From Hedera helix (taxonomy: Eukaryota > Streptophyta > Magnoliopsida > Apiales > Araliaceae), in NCBI GenBank assembly GCA_947179155.2, contig OX359278.1, forward strand, positions 20,623,244-20,687,243: a stretch of 64,000 nucleotides of DNA, read 5' to 3'. A program made the position numbers and the translations under genes. Positions 11,309 to 22,900 of this stretch are shown here, piece after piece. A model generated the notes under the pieces. The model did not search any database, was not told where the DNA came from, and worked only from the letters and a program-made list of their open reading frames with translations. Numbering within the stretch: position 1 is the first letter of the stretch; each line of letters starts with the position of its first letter.

Positions 11309-12991
11309 GGTTTCATCAAAATCACTAACATATAATACATAATTCTCCATAAATCGTGATTTCTAGCTTTGAAAATATACATAAATAGTATGTCACCTTT
11401 GTTCTATAACTTCAACACTCAAGTTTTCACATAAAACTCACTTTTAACACACAACTTACATAACCAACATATATATATATATATATATATACCAAAAATC
11501 ATGCATAGCTTTATCTATTCTTGAATTTAAATACATAAATACCAAATTTCATGGCTCAAACATAATCATACCTTCTTATATGCCCAACTTCTTTACATAG
11601 AAAACTTCCTCATGGAGAGATAGAAAACTTCCTCATGAAGAGAGCTTCATCTTTTCTTCTTGCTCCATAACCATGTAAGTCTTCTAGCTCATGATTTCAA
11701 GCTCTTCTTCTTGCCTTTCCATGGATTTCTCTCCATTTCTCTCTCTTAGGGCTGAAAATTAGCAACTCAAATGAAAAAGAAAAGTTCACATGTTGATTTT
11801 TATGAGAATTAACTCACATTGAGTTAATTAAGCTTAACCATGGCTAATTTCAACCCAATGGCAATTTGGTCATTTCTCACATTAAGTTAAGGGCATTTTC
11901 GTCATTTCATCACTTGGGGACACATAGGTCATTACTTAATTTGCCAAGTGTATTTTGGTAATTTTACCCTTTATGACACAATGGTCATTAACTACATTGT
12001 TAAGGGGCATTATGGTCATTATCCAAGGTTGCTAGATTTTCCATTTTCATGTTAATTTTCACTTAGGGCAACCTTTATACATTTCACCCATTAATTCATT
12101 TCATGCTCGTTTAAGTTGGTTTTTCTTTCAATCGACCGACTTGGCGTAATCTTATTTTATGACTTAATTAGCCATTTAATCATAAATTGACTACATAACT
12201 TCCTTTAACCATAAATTATATTTCTCATTTTCTACAAACCTTCTTGGTTCCACATTTCATAAATTCCAACTCCGAACATCTCAATTGGTCATAATCTCAC
12301 TTTCTTCTTTAAACCGCTTCCTCAAAAAGCACACCTCGACCGAATTATCAAAATCCATCGTCATTTATCGTTTTAAGCACATAATACCTTTATCATGACT
12401 TTTATGTCCTTTCGCTTGTTCACTTAATACTCATATGATAATTTTCAGCCTACATACAATTTACATTCCTTCTACTCATATTTAAGAGTATTACCTTCTG
12501 TATTTACACGTTGTATAGATACTTACCTCATTCCAATCAATAAATATCAATTCCTTATTAAACTTTAAATATTCAATTATCAAATCCTCAATATTCTGTT
12601 AATGTCTAATATCTCAATTAGGTCAAACTGTTCCTCCTTCTTCTAGCACATTCCAACTTACCTCACCTTGTCATCCTTGTAACCTAGCTTCTCAAGGCCT
12701 ACTCATTAAGCTAGTTATTAATATTATATCTTAAATCTCAATTCACATATGCTTTCATCATTTATCACTTTTCTTTATACATTAAATCCTTCTTTCTTTA
12801 TCAAATCAAATATACATATACACATATTCAACCTACCACATAGGTCATTTCTAGCACATTGATTAAACAATAAATCATATTTAATCATTCTTACTACTTG
12901 TTGTCATTCAAAACTAGGTTTTAACTGCTAACCTTTACTTAATTAGCCAAAATCATTATTTAGAAATCTTGTTAAAATCTGGGATGTCACA
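11309..12991 (-). repeat. Tekay-like LTR, 5' part, opposite orientation
   Basis: Read on the minus strand, it opens at 12991 with TGTGACATCCCAGATTTT, the 5' terminus expected of this LTR type, and runs to 11309, where it meets the end of a + strand LTR fragment. Bases 11690-11770 (minus strand) resemble a transcribed leader rich in GAAGAAGAG. A short (AT)n lies at 11469-11491. No coding content. Whether it shares an origin with its neighbour (inversion) or is a separate insertion cannot be decided here. Confidence 0.55.
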
Positions 12992-13363
12992 GTGCACAAC
13001 AAAACAGTATCGTTTAATTCCTTATAAACATCCATTATGTAATAAAACAACATCTTAAATAATTAATACAAGTCTTGTGTGTGCACAACAAACTCATATT
13101 AAGTATTTGATGCTCTATTATTTTATCATACTAGAAAGCCACGTTAGATATTCCAAATATCTTTGAATGTTACATCATAATATATTTATCTGGAGAGGTT
13201 TATTATTAATTATCTCATCTTGTTTAGCGTGCAAACAAATATATATACATAAAATACGCGCCATATTATTTAACATGCAAAGCGTGTTTGATAATATGTA
13301 ATATATATAACTAGCATGCACATGTAGAATATTATATTATACTTGCATTGATTATGGACTTTA

Positions 13364-15675
13364 TGAAATATAATTAAGCACACTTAAAAGGAGGGTTGAA
13401 TAAGTGTGTGAATAAACAGTTTCCAGTTTTTGCGAAACATGAAAACATTTTATAATGCAGTCTGTTGAATTATGAAAATAGTTAACTGAATAATAAACTT
13501 AGTTTGCTGGATATTAAAATAGTTTACACTGTATCAAAGATATAATCTGCCGAATATGGAATCAGTTTACTATATTAAGAAATAAGTCTACTGAATATGA
13601 AAATAGTTCACTATATTACTAATTCAACCTATTATATAACCAATGCAGTGAGCCTTATAAGAAACTATTTTAAACATGTTAATACTTTTATATATTTAGA
13701 GAATTAAAACTTGCAACAGGATAAATGATTCAAGCAATCATATAAACACCAACAATTTTTACGTGGTTTGGCTCTAGTGGCCTACTCCATGTCCAATACC
13801 AACTAGTATTGGAGACTCCTTTATTAATGACTTGGTTAAACAAATAACCCCTTTACAATTCAAGTTCCCAAACCTTTTGAGGACTTATCTTCCCCGTGCA
13901 CTTTTGCTCACCTTGTGCAAACCTATGCACCCCAAGCACTTATGTTTACCTTGATGACTTATCATTTCCGAGCACCTATGCTCACTTGGAACTTAATTAT
14001 AAATGCCCCTAATCCAAATCAGATTAGATACCAAAGATGTGACAATCGATATAAGCAGTTACATAATATTTTATGATCAAAGCAAGAGATATATCATAAT
14101 GCAAAGCTCAATTCTATATGCATTAATCAAGTTAAGAGAGATATCATTGATTTAAGCTCAGAGAAACCAAAGCTGAATAAAATCAGATTGCCCGTTGTAA
14201 AGAACTTTCAACTGTTAACTTTGCTTCATAAATAATTAAGGCTTGATCGAAAGAGTGAAAACAAAAGTTTATCAATGTGGTTTTGGTTTTCTGTTACTCG
14301 GCTATAGTATGTTTATTTATACTTTGAGAATTCTAGCCGCTACACAAATTACAACCAAGTTACCGTTATGAAATCTGGAATGAATATATAAGAGATCTGA
14401 TTTTGAAATAAATTGGAAATCAGCATGATTATAGTAAACAAATTTCCAGTAATATGAAATCCGTTTCAGCTAGACTGTTTTGAATCACGAAACTATTTAG
14501 CCCTGTTTTTAGCTTAACAAATTATATCCAGCATGTATTATATATTGGAGCAATATAGTTACCGTTAGACACAAGATATAATTCCCAGATTTTAGATTCA
14601 CACACTAGTTCCCTTAATTATTCTCCATAATTAATTTACAAGAAATATAGACAGATTTGATTCCTTCAATTAGGGTAAACATCAATCAATCCAATCAACT
14701 AATTACTCGATTAATCTATCATGGAAAGATTAATTGATTTAATTCCATTATATCCAACTAGATTGATGACGTGTGATATATTTATTTATGAAAAGCCAAA
14801 ATCAATTATTAATCAATCTAATAAGGTAATCTTAATTTAATTTCAATCAATACAATTAACAATCAATCAATTTAGAATATTTATCAATCAATCAATTAAA
14901 TCTTGATTACCAATTAATTAATTAGTCAGCAGATTTATTTATGAAAAGCGTTACTAACTTTCATCAATCAATTATTCATTTAAGTCTAATTTTATCCAAC
15001 ATGAAAAGTTCAACCATATAATACCAATATGCCATAATTGATTTATACTCATTTTCAAAATTTGTTAGATTTAATTAAATCCTTTTTTAAATATCAAGAT
15101 AACCGAAAATTAATTTTTCATAAAACATGTTTATTGTTTTTAATTACTTTGTGAAAAACTTGATTTTAATATTCCATATTTAATATGTTTGCCAATCCTA
15201 TGAGCTTTGATTGAAATATAAACCAATGCTAAGATCTTACATGGAATCCTAGAAGCCCAATGTAGATCTTCAAGATATTCTATCCATCAGCTTCTTAAAA
15301 TTCTACATAATAAATCCAGTTTGCAATTCAGCTTACTACATGACAGTGCTTTGTCTTTCTTAATCCAGTCTTGTTTTCCATCGTGCTGCATAATAGTATT
15401 TTGACTTCTTGATCCAGCTTTGCTAATCAGCTTGTTGCAATGATATACACCACTATTCTGATATTCAAGATGCTGAACTCAGTTAAATGTCACAGTTCTG
15501 TTTTGGTATCCAGGATTTTATATGCTAGTCTAGTTTGTATTTTTATCTAGCTCTTTATCCAGTTTGCTGCATTGCACATTTTATCTTGCTGAATGTATCT
15601 TATCTTAGTATTTCAAGATTTTAGTACAAAAATAAAGTTATCATCAAAACCAAAGAACGGAGTGTGACCAAGTCA
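13364..15675 (-). mobile_element. SIRE-type solo LTR
   Basis: 2.3 kb insert in the Copia leader. On the minus strand it opens with TGACTTGGTCACAC followed by GGTTTTGATGATAAC and closes with TATTCAACCCTCC then TATATTTCA, matching the ends of the SIRE-type LTR at 34559-36901 (2343 bp). The direct repeat ACTTTAT flanks it (13358-13364 and 15678-15684), and the uninterrupted leader at 1-905 carries the site once. No internal region is present. Near 13757-13800 is the sequence TTTACGTGGTTTGGCTC, a stretch often seen in such plant LTRs. Confidence 0.75.
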
Positions 15676-16135
15676 ATACTTTATTCTAATTTAGTTCACT
15701 AAGCCACCAAGTAAACCAAAAGGTCAAACCTAGGGTGCAAGAACAAAATTAAATGTTACTATTACTTTTAATCCCGGACACTAATACAAATGGGTCTTCA
15801 AGTGTTCCTTACTCTTCGGCTCCAATTCTTCAAATAATTCTATCTACTCCTATTACAATCTATTTTCATAAAATAAAAACCTTGATCAACAATCAAGAAA
15901 AATTACATAGGAGGGAGATAAAATTTACAACAAAAAATTTAGAAAGACGAGGTACATAAACCCCATTTATTAAAACTCATTCATTCATGCGTCCAACTAA
16001 AATAAATCCAATCACACATTAGTCAATAGTCCATAATCAATCTTTTGCATTATTATACATATCATCATATGTATCAATACATAATTTATATCATACATAT
16101 TATCATATGCATCATTCATCTCGTGAATTAAAACC

Positions 16136-16140
<5 letters not shown>

Positions 16141-16204
<64 letters not shown>
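16141..16204. repeat. (AT)32 microsatellite
   Basis: About 64 bases of pure AT within the Copia leader. The + strand copy at 81-92 has only a few units. The predicted Tyr-Ile peptides across it are artefacts. Confidence 0.95.
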
Positions 16205-16206
<2 letters not shown>

Positions 16207-16658
16207 TTTAATAGGCATTCAAATTTGAATGAAATCTAATTTTAAGTTTTAAAATAAATCTTGTATTTTAATTATAAAATCAACAAAATGAACTCTTTAC
16301 TTTATTTTTGAAAAAATTGCATAAAAAAATGAAAAATAAAATTTGGTGACCACGGCCCCAGCAGATTCAGAACGCGCCCCTGTCATCTCCTCTCTAGAGT
16401 TATCCACCCCGGCGGACTCATTTATACTAAACGACTCTGCCCCGGCGCATTAAATGCACCCCGATGGATTCTGAATCCGCCCCGACACTTGTCGACAAAA
16501 AGCTTTTCCCGTTTCACGATTTTTGCAGAAAATTCTATCTTTTTGCTATTGTTTTCAAAACTTAAGATTTTATACAACATATTATGACCAATAAATTGTT
16601 CTAAATACATAACCATACATATAAAGAATCAAAATAATTAATAATTCGCATAAATTTA
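16205..16658 (-). other. Copia leader, 5' part
   Basis: Non-coding leader between the microsatellite and the primer-binding site. Bases 16340-16500 are richer in GC, with repeated short words such as CCCCGGCG and CCCCGAC. The 64-codon minus-strand frame here has no recognisable domain. Confidence 0.5.
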
Positions 16659-16672
16659 GCTCTTGATGTCAT
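16659..16672 (-). other. Primer-binding site of the Copia element
   Basis: Directly after the LTR end (minus strand ...CAAACCAACA) lies ATGACATCAAGAGC, a degraded form of the TGGTATCAGAGC site complementary to initiator methionine tRNA. Its place beside the LTR identifies 16673-18539 as a 5' LTR. Confidence 0.55.
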
Positions 16673-18539
16673 TGTTGGTTTGCAAAAATAAGACATACAT
16701 ACAATCAAATTGTATAACGCAACAGAAACATGCAATAAATCGTATTTAAAATTTTTACAAACCAAATTCTAGGATCTTTCTTATGCGATACTTATTCATT
16801 GAGAAAGAATAAAAGAGTTATACATTTGTAGATTCATCTTCTTTGAACAGCTACAAGTTCACCTCCAAAATGCTTTGCGTTCTTCAAGATCCGCGAATCA
16901 ACGGTAGCTACCCAAGTATACAACCTCTAAAGGTGATCCACAAACAGTAATATGGATTGAAGAAGTAATTTAGATTCTACTAGATCTTGGGTGACTAGCA
17001 CTAATTCTCTCACTCTCTCTATATCTCAAACTCCTTAGATGTAGAGAATTATAAAGTATTCTCCAATACTTGCAAAAGTGTGAGTAACTCTAATCTATAA
17101 TAAGAACCCTCTTATTTATAGATCTGTTCAACCCTCCTAAACTCTTTAGGAGTAGGATTTTATTTTAACTCCTAATCTAACTAGGAACTAAATTAATTTA
17201 TTATAATAATTATAACTCCTAAACCATTTAAGAACTTAATTATTTAAATGAGAGTACTTCTTATTAATTAATTCCTAAATCATTTAGGAACTAAATAATA
17301 ATAATAATAATAATAATAAGACTCATCTTATTAATTTTTAATTAGTATTTTAAAAATACTTAATTATAAATATTAAGCTATTTAATTTATTCTATCATCA
17401 TAGTATAAATTAAATATACTTAATTTATTATTACAATTATGGCACTTACTTCAAAAATAAATATTACTATTTTTACGGTGTGACCATTTAGGTTTAATAT
17501 TAAATCAGTTATAGAATAAATAAATTATAACAATTGTAATATTATTTATAATAATAAATTAAACTCCTTTAATTTATTTATAAATAAATACTTATTTATT
17601 CTGCAATAAGAGTAAGTCCCCTTAGCAATTTATGACTTTTCAGATAATATGAATTTCAACATTTGATCACAAAGAATCTATTCCGCGAATAGTTATCATA
17701 CAATTCAATCATTCTATGATACAATGTCTCAATCAAATATAAGACATGAAATTACTGTCAAGTCTTATATAATTTGATCATATGTGTTTTGATTCTAAAA
17801 TGCACAACTCTAATTAATGTAAATTAGAAACTCTTTTTTAATTTTTATTCTGTCTTGGTCAAGTACTACTGAGTTGTCATTTATCGAATCACGTAAGGCA
17901 TTCTCTCATTTTACTAGAAGTGGTAAATCATTTTGTTGATCATTCACCTATCTTTATGTAAAACTTATTATACCCAAACATATACTTTGTTATAACCGAA
18001 TAGTCGTAAGAAATATGATAAAGTATAACTCATCATACTTAAGATATTATGATAATCTCAAGTCCAATGATCACTTGTACTACTATTACATTAGGAACTC
18101 CTATTGACCAACATGTAAAACTCCATAAGTTGTTCCTTAAGTAAGTCACGTTAAGTGAACTTATTCTCCAATAATCACCTACATACTTGTTTTAATGTCT
18201 CTACACAAATGATTTATGAGATTAATCATCATATTTGAAAGAGCAAACATAGTATGTACTAATCTATCCGGGTTCACTAATCCTCATTTTAGTGATCCCA
18301 TGATTAGAAACATTTTAATTTTGATCTATCAAAAATTTAGATCTCATTAGCATAATCAACATTATGATTCTAAAAATATTGCTCCAAAATTATGGGTTTA
18401 TCCATTTAATTAATTCAACCAATCAATCATGAATAATAAAATGCCTTTAAATAATTTTTTTTATTAATAAATGAATAAAATTACAAAGTATATGTTTATC
18501 ATATCAACATATGATTAGCTTAAAAGAATACTACTTTTA
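16673..18539 (-). repeat. 5' LTR of the Copia element
   Basis: 1867 bp, colinear with the LTR at 60206-62050 (1845 bp). The left end is TGTTGGTTTGCAAAAATA in both; the right end is CTACTTTTA versus CTACTTTCA. An (AAT)n tract at 17294-17319 is shared with 60793-60833. I found no clear target duplication, because the other end of the element is lost. Confidence 0.75.
17113..17120 (-). promoter_or_regulatory. LTR TATA box
   Basis: TATAAATA on the minus strand, about 1.4 kb into the LTR; the same site is conserved in the sister LTR at 60617-60624. Position and conservation fit the LTR promoter. Confidence 0.45.
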
Positions 18540-19729
18540 GATGGAATTTACAAAATGATCTTAAATCTTTCATGAAAGAATAATTAACCACTTTCCTCTG
18601 ACAAGTTTCCAAAAATTTGGAAATTAAAAAATGAATTTAAAATTTATTTTTCTCATTTAATTTGATTATTTTATAATTATTTTCTTAATTGAAATTAATT
18701 AGATTAAGTGGGTGACTACAAAACAATTGTTTAAAAGTCATTTTGTTCAATTTATTTGAAATTTTGTGATTGATATCACCCTTTAAGCTGATTGGGTATT
18801 TCGACCCATTTGGATGAGGAGCGAAAGTTTTTCCACTCTCATATTTTCCTACATTGGAAAATTTAATATAAATAAGTTATAATTTATAAAATTCTCAAAT
18901 TAGTATAAAAATATTATTTGAATCTTTTTGAGTCATCCTGAACTTTACTAATGACAAGTCCTTTTGAGCCGAACTCTACAAATGACGAGAATGTTCAAAC
19001 AAACATTATTCTAAGCTTAAACTATGTGAAAATAGCTTGTTGCAAATCAAGAACCAGAAAATGCTAAATAAGGCAATAAAGCAAGTATGAATCATCTCTA
19101 AATAAATACTCAAGCAAATAAGTTCTTATAATTCTCTTATTTAATATTTATTTATGAGAAATTCTCTTTATCTCTGATTTTGATCATCACTGAAATTAAT
19201 ATGCTTGAACTCTGATATTATCTGAGATATATGTGCTCTATATGTTTATGCTTAAATGATACAATTAATCTTTGTTAAACATGTTTCATAAATTCTTATG
19301 AAAACTTATGTAATTATGATTCCTAGCATATAGCCAGTAGATAACATCAATCATATTAGCTTACTTGGCAAATGTATGTAATGTACGATGTGATAGTTTT
19401 AGGAAAAGGAATTCTAACCTTTAGAATTGATGTTTTGTCCAGTATACGTGCATATGTGGCTTTAAATAAAAATTTATCTAGTTAGAAAATAAGGAAATCT
19501 TGTGAGACCATATCTGACACAGTACAGTACTTTTATTTTCAAAATTATCTAAACAGTGTAATAATTTTGTGCAAATATGGGTAACTTATGTGGACATAAT
19601 TCGGTCAACCATATCTTTCCTAGCCATATCAATATTAAATGATAAGTACCTACTCCTTTTTACCAACACTTATCAGTCTCTCATGATCCAGTATATATTG
19701 ATGTTATAGACAAAAGAGAACTTTATAGT
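18540..19729 (+). other. SIRE internal untranslated region
   Basis: No ORF with recognisable content. By position it corresponds to the stretch between pol and the envelope-like ORF. It ends with an open frame leading into the ORF at 19730. Confidence 0.4.
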
Positions 19730-19971
19730 TTGTCATCTTATCAATATCAGATCTCACTTGTTATGGATCCTTTTAGGTATGTTTTCATTGATAATCAAGT
19801 TTCTGATTTCGTCTTCCCTCATACTTTTCCTACTTTGGACATTCCTGAGTCTTCTAAACAATTTCCCGAGATTTCAAAGAAAACAAAAGTCCCTTATAAA
19901 AATTCTTTGTCTAGTTCAAAGAAAGTGTTAAGAGAAAACTCTCATATTGCTTTTCAAAAGGAAGTTAAAAC

Positions 19972-22900
19972 CATAACGCCCCCAAAATCCGGACTATTCT
20001 CAATCCCAATCTTGTGTTAATACAACCACATTCAAACTTCACGTCATTAATCAATATTATAATTGATAAATTTCATAGATTTTTAAAACTTTTTACAAAA
20101 TTCAATATCAATGTAGATACTACAACTTAGTTATTTAAAACTTTATAACTTACCATATTCCAGAATCACAATATTTACAATTCATTTATTTTCTCAAAAT
20201 CATATACTCTATGATTTATTTCACTCCATTACTTAAGAGTATACAAAATTTTAACCTTTTGATATTAATTCATTCTTCTATATACCTCAACGCAATCCAT
20301 CAAACTTAATATAACAAACTGGTTTCCCAAAACAGGAAACTTAACTCTCAATACAACAAGCCACATACTTATTATTTACTTTCTTTCATTAATTAATATT
20401 AGTTTACTTTACAAAGTAAATGTAAAGTTATAATTCAATCTCAAAACGAATATATTTTATTCGATAACTCAAAGTTTAATACAACCATGTTTAATTACAT
20501 CACAACCAGTCATGATGAATTAGTACAAATTCAACTAAGAAAAATAATAAACATATATTGTGGAACACACCTCAATTCTTTATCGCCATGATCATCAGAT
20601 AATTCAATCTTTAATCTGCAAATAAAATATTTGCAAGAATGAGAGCGGCGGCCCAACAAATCTAACACTTAACACATTTCATGCCTCACGTAACATACAT
20701 GCTTTATAATCCATTCGTGCGTCACACATATCATGATGTGCATTGTATATATGTTGTAGACACCCAAATTTTGCACTTCTCTACTAACCCTGGCAGGAGG
20801 GCAAAATTGTCACTTGACCCGACATGCGAAAAGGAGGGTGGACCCCAACACAAAGTCACCCCAACGATTTATGGTCAAAACCGTCACAACAAACAACGAG
20901 CATCAGGTTACTTGAGGCAAGGCAAACGGTTGATCCAGAAAAACCTGAGTTGATCACAAAAGGCGACTAATGGCCACTACGCTTACGATGTCCAGGGGTC
21001 TCGCTCCCCGGTGAGCGAGCGGCTGCCCAACTCGCCGGTGAGCTGGCGGGGGTGGAAGGGGGCAGCGCCCCCTGGAAACTAAACACAAAGAGCAGTTTAT
21101 ACATCAGGTAGCAGCCTTCCAAAATAATACCGCAGAAATTGGCGAATTAAGACCGCGTGGCACGGAAATCGAGAAAAGCAAGCCGGACAGCCGCGGATGC
21201 ACCTGCGGCCACCGACAAACGGGACAGTGCGCGGCTCGAGGAGACAGCCCGGCAGCCGAGGATTCGGCGCGGGCGGCCAGCAGCCCAGCCGCAGATGCAC
21301 CTGCGGCCAGCCACAGATGCACCTGCGACTGCCTGCTGAACTCTATACAGCGGCCATTTCCACCTGAGAAGAAAAAAAAAGAAGGAAAAAGATAGAGATT
21401 TTAGAGAGAGAGAGCTCGTGGGAGGAGAGAGAGAAGCTTGTTCTTGGTTAGATTTGAGTGAAAATTTTATCCTCTCTTGTTAATTAGTCGAGTGTTCTTG
21501 TGGTGTTGTCCGATTTGTGGAATAAAAAGCTTTAATCGACATTTTGCGAGGTGAAAAGGGTGTTTCTTTTGATATTTTTCTTGTTTGTATTAATGTGATA
21601 ATCTTGTGTTTTGGGTTGTTTAGCATAGTTTGTTGTTGTATTAATGATGATCCGCGGATTAGGGATCATTAGCGAGGGTTCCTTTGGAACATAATCTCCT
21701 CCTAATATCCCGAGGACATCCATACGGTAATAATGCAAGTTCATGGCGTTAACGGATCATTCATAATGTGGGGTTTGTGATTTGAGTCGTGTAACGTAGT
21801 AGCAAGTTTCGTATTATAAAAATTGTCCGTGGTATGATTGTGTAGTGATTTGGGGTAGCTGTGAGCTTAGGGAGGAGGTCGTGGTGATCAAATCCCGATG
21901 ATGGACATTTTTGGGTGTATGTAATCATTAGATTGGGTCCATGGTTGTATATATGTAATATCGAGCCTTAAAGCGATATCAAGTCGAGGTCGGGTTAAGG
22001 CCCCGTAATAATAAAGATATGTGATTGTGGGTGTTTGGGGTTGTCTGGATGGCTCACATGCCCATGGATAGCCCCGGCACGTTTTGAATGCTTATTTTGA
22101 TTTACGACACAAAAACGATTTTCCAAAATAAGGCAAACGATAAAGATTTTCTAAAAAGGATCAAATTAAGATATTAGATACACGAGGTTTAAAAAGTAAA
22201 GAGTTTTGGCGAAACTTTGATCCTTGTTTGACGAAAAGGTTCCATTTGGTTTTGAAATGTCATAAAGATATTTTTTCGTAAAAATAAATAAACGTTTTCA
22301 TTAAACTTTGTGCATAGGGTTAAAGAGTTCTAGAAGTTGCCTTCATTTTATTTGAATTTACTGTTAGAAGGCAATGTATAGTCTCGATTCCTATTTGACA
22401 AAAGTTTAAAAACTATTGTTTTCTAAAAATGACATCTAATAAAAAACCCTAATCGTTTTCGAAATTAAAATCAATCTTTATTATAAAAGAGGCGAAGCCT
22501 TGTCATTTGGAACAAAATACGTCTAAACGCTTTCCCGACAAAACACATTTGCCATATAAAATCAAAGCAACTTTTATGCAAAAATTCGCCACAACCATCA
22601 CCTAGGCACGCACGCACACACACACGCAATTCACACATTTTTAGGATTTTAAAGGAATAGGAAAATATCGAGATTGCGGTAACCGTGTTTCACGGAAGTC
22701 GGGGGGTGCCTAACACCTTCCCCTCGCTTAAGCAAGCCCCCGAACTCTGTGAATCTCGGTTTGCGGACCAATTAACTCGGAGTCACACTTGAGCCAGCGA
22801 TTACGAAAACAAAATTCGGATGAGTTGGTACATTCATTTCAAATATACCAACTTGCGGCTCTGGTCAATTGGCTCATAAAGAAATCGATCTTTCAAAACC

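Larger units (their letters stand above)
12992..18539 (-). mobile_element. Copia element 5' end (LTR + leader), minus strand
   Basis: Second copy of the Copia family seen at 1-2319. In transcription order: 5' LTR (18539-16673), primer-binding site (16672-16659), then leader matching bases 1-905 in reverse. The leader is interrupted by a SIRE-type solo LTR (13364-15675) and cut at 12992 by a Tekay-like LTR. Gag and pol are absent. The same LTR recurs at 60206-62050 beside a Copia RT, which supports the class assignment. Confidence 0.75.

Noticed and set aside
16012..16218. 68-aa minus-strand ORF with a long Tyr-Ile run
   Set aside because: It is the (AT)n microsatellite in a Copia leader.
21097..21339. 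Three overlapping ORFs, Ala/Pro/Arg-rich, on both strands
   Set aside because: High GC removes stop codons; the region lies inside a solo LTR and frames share no domain.
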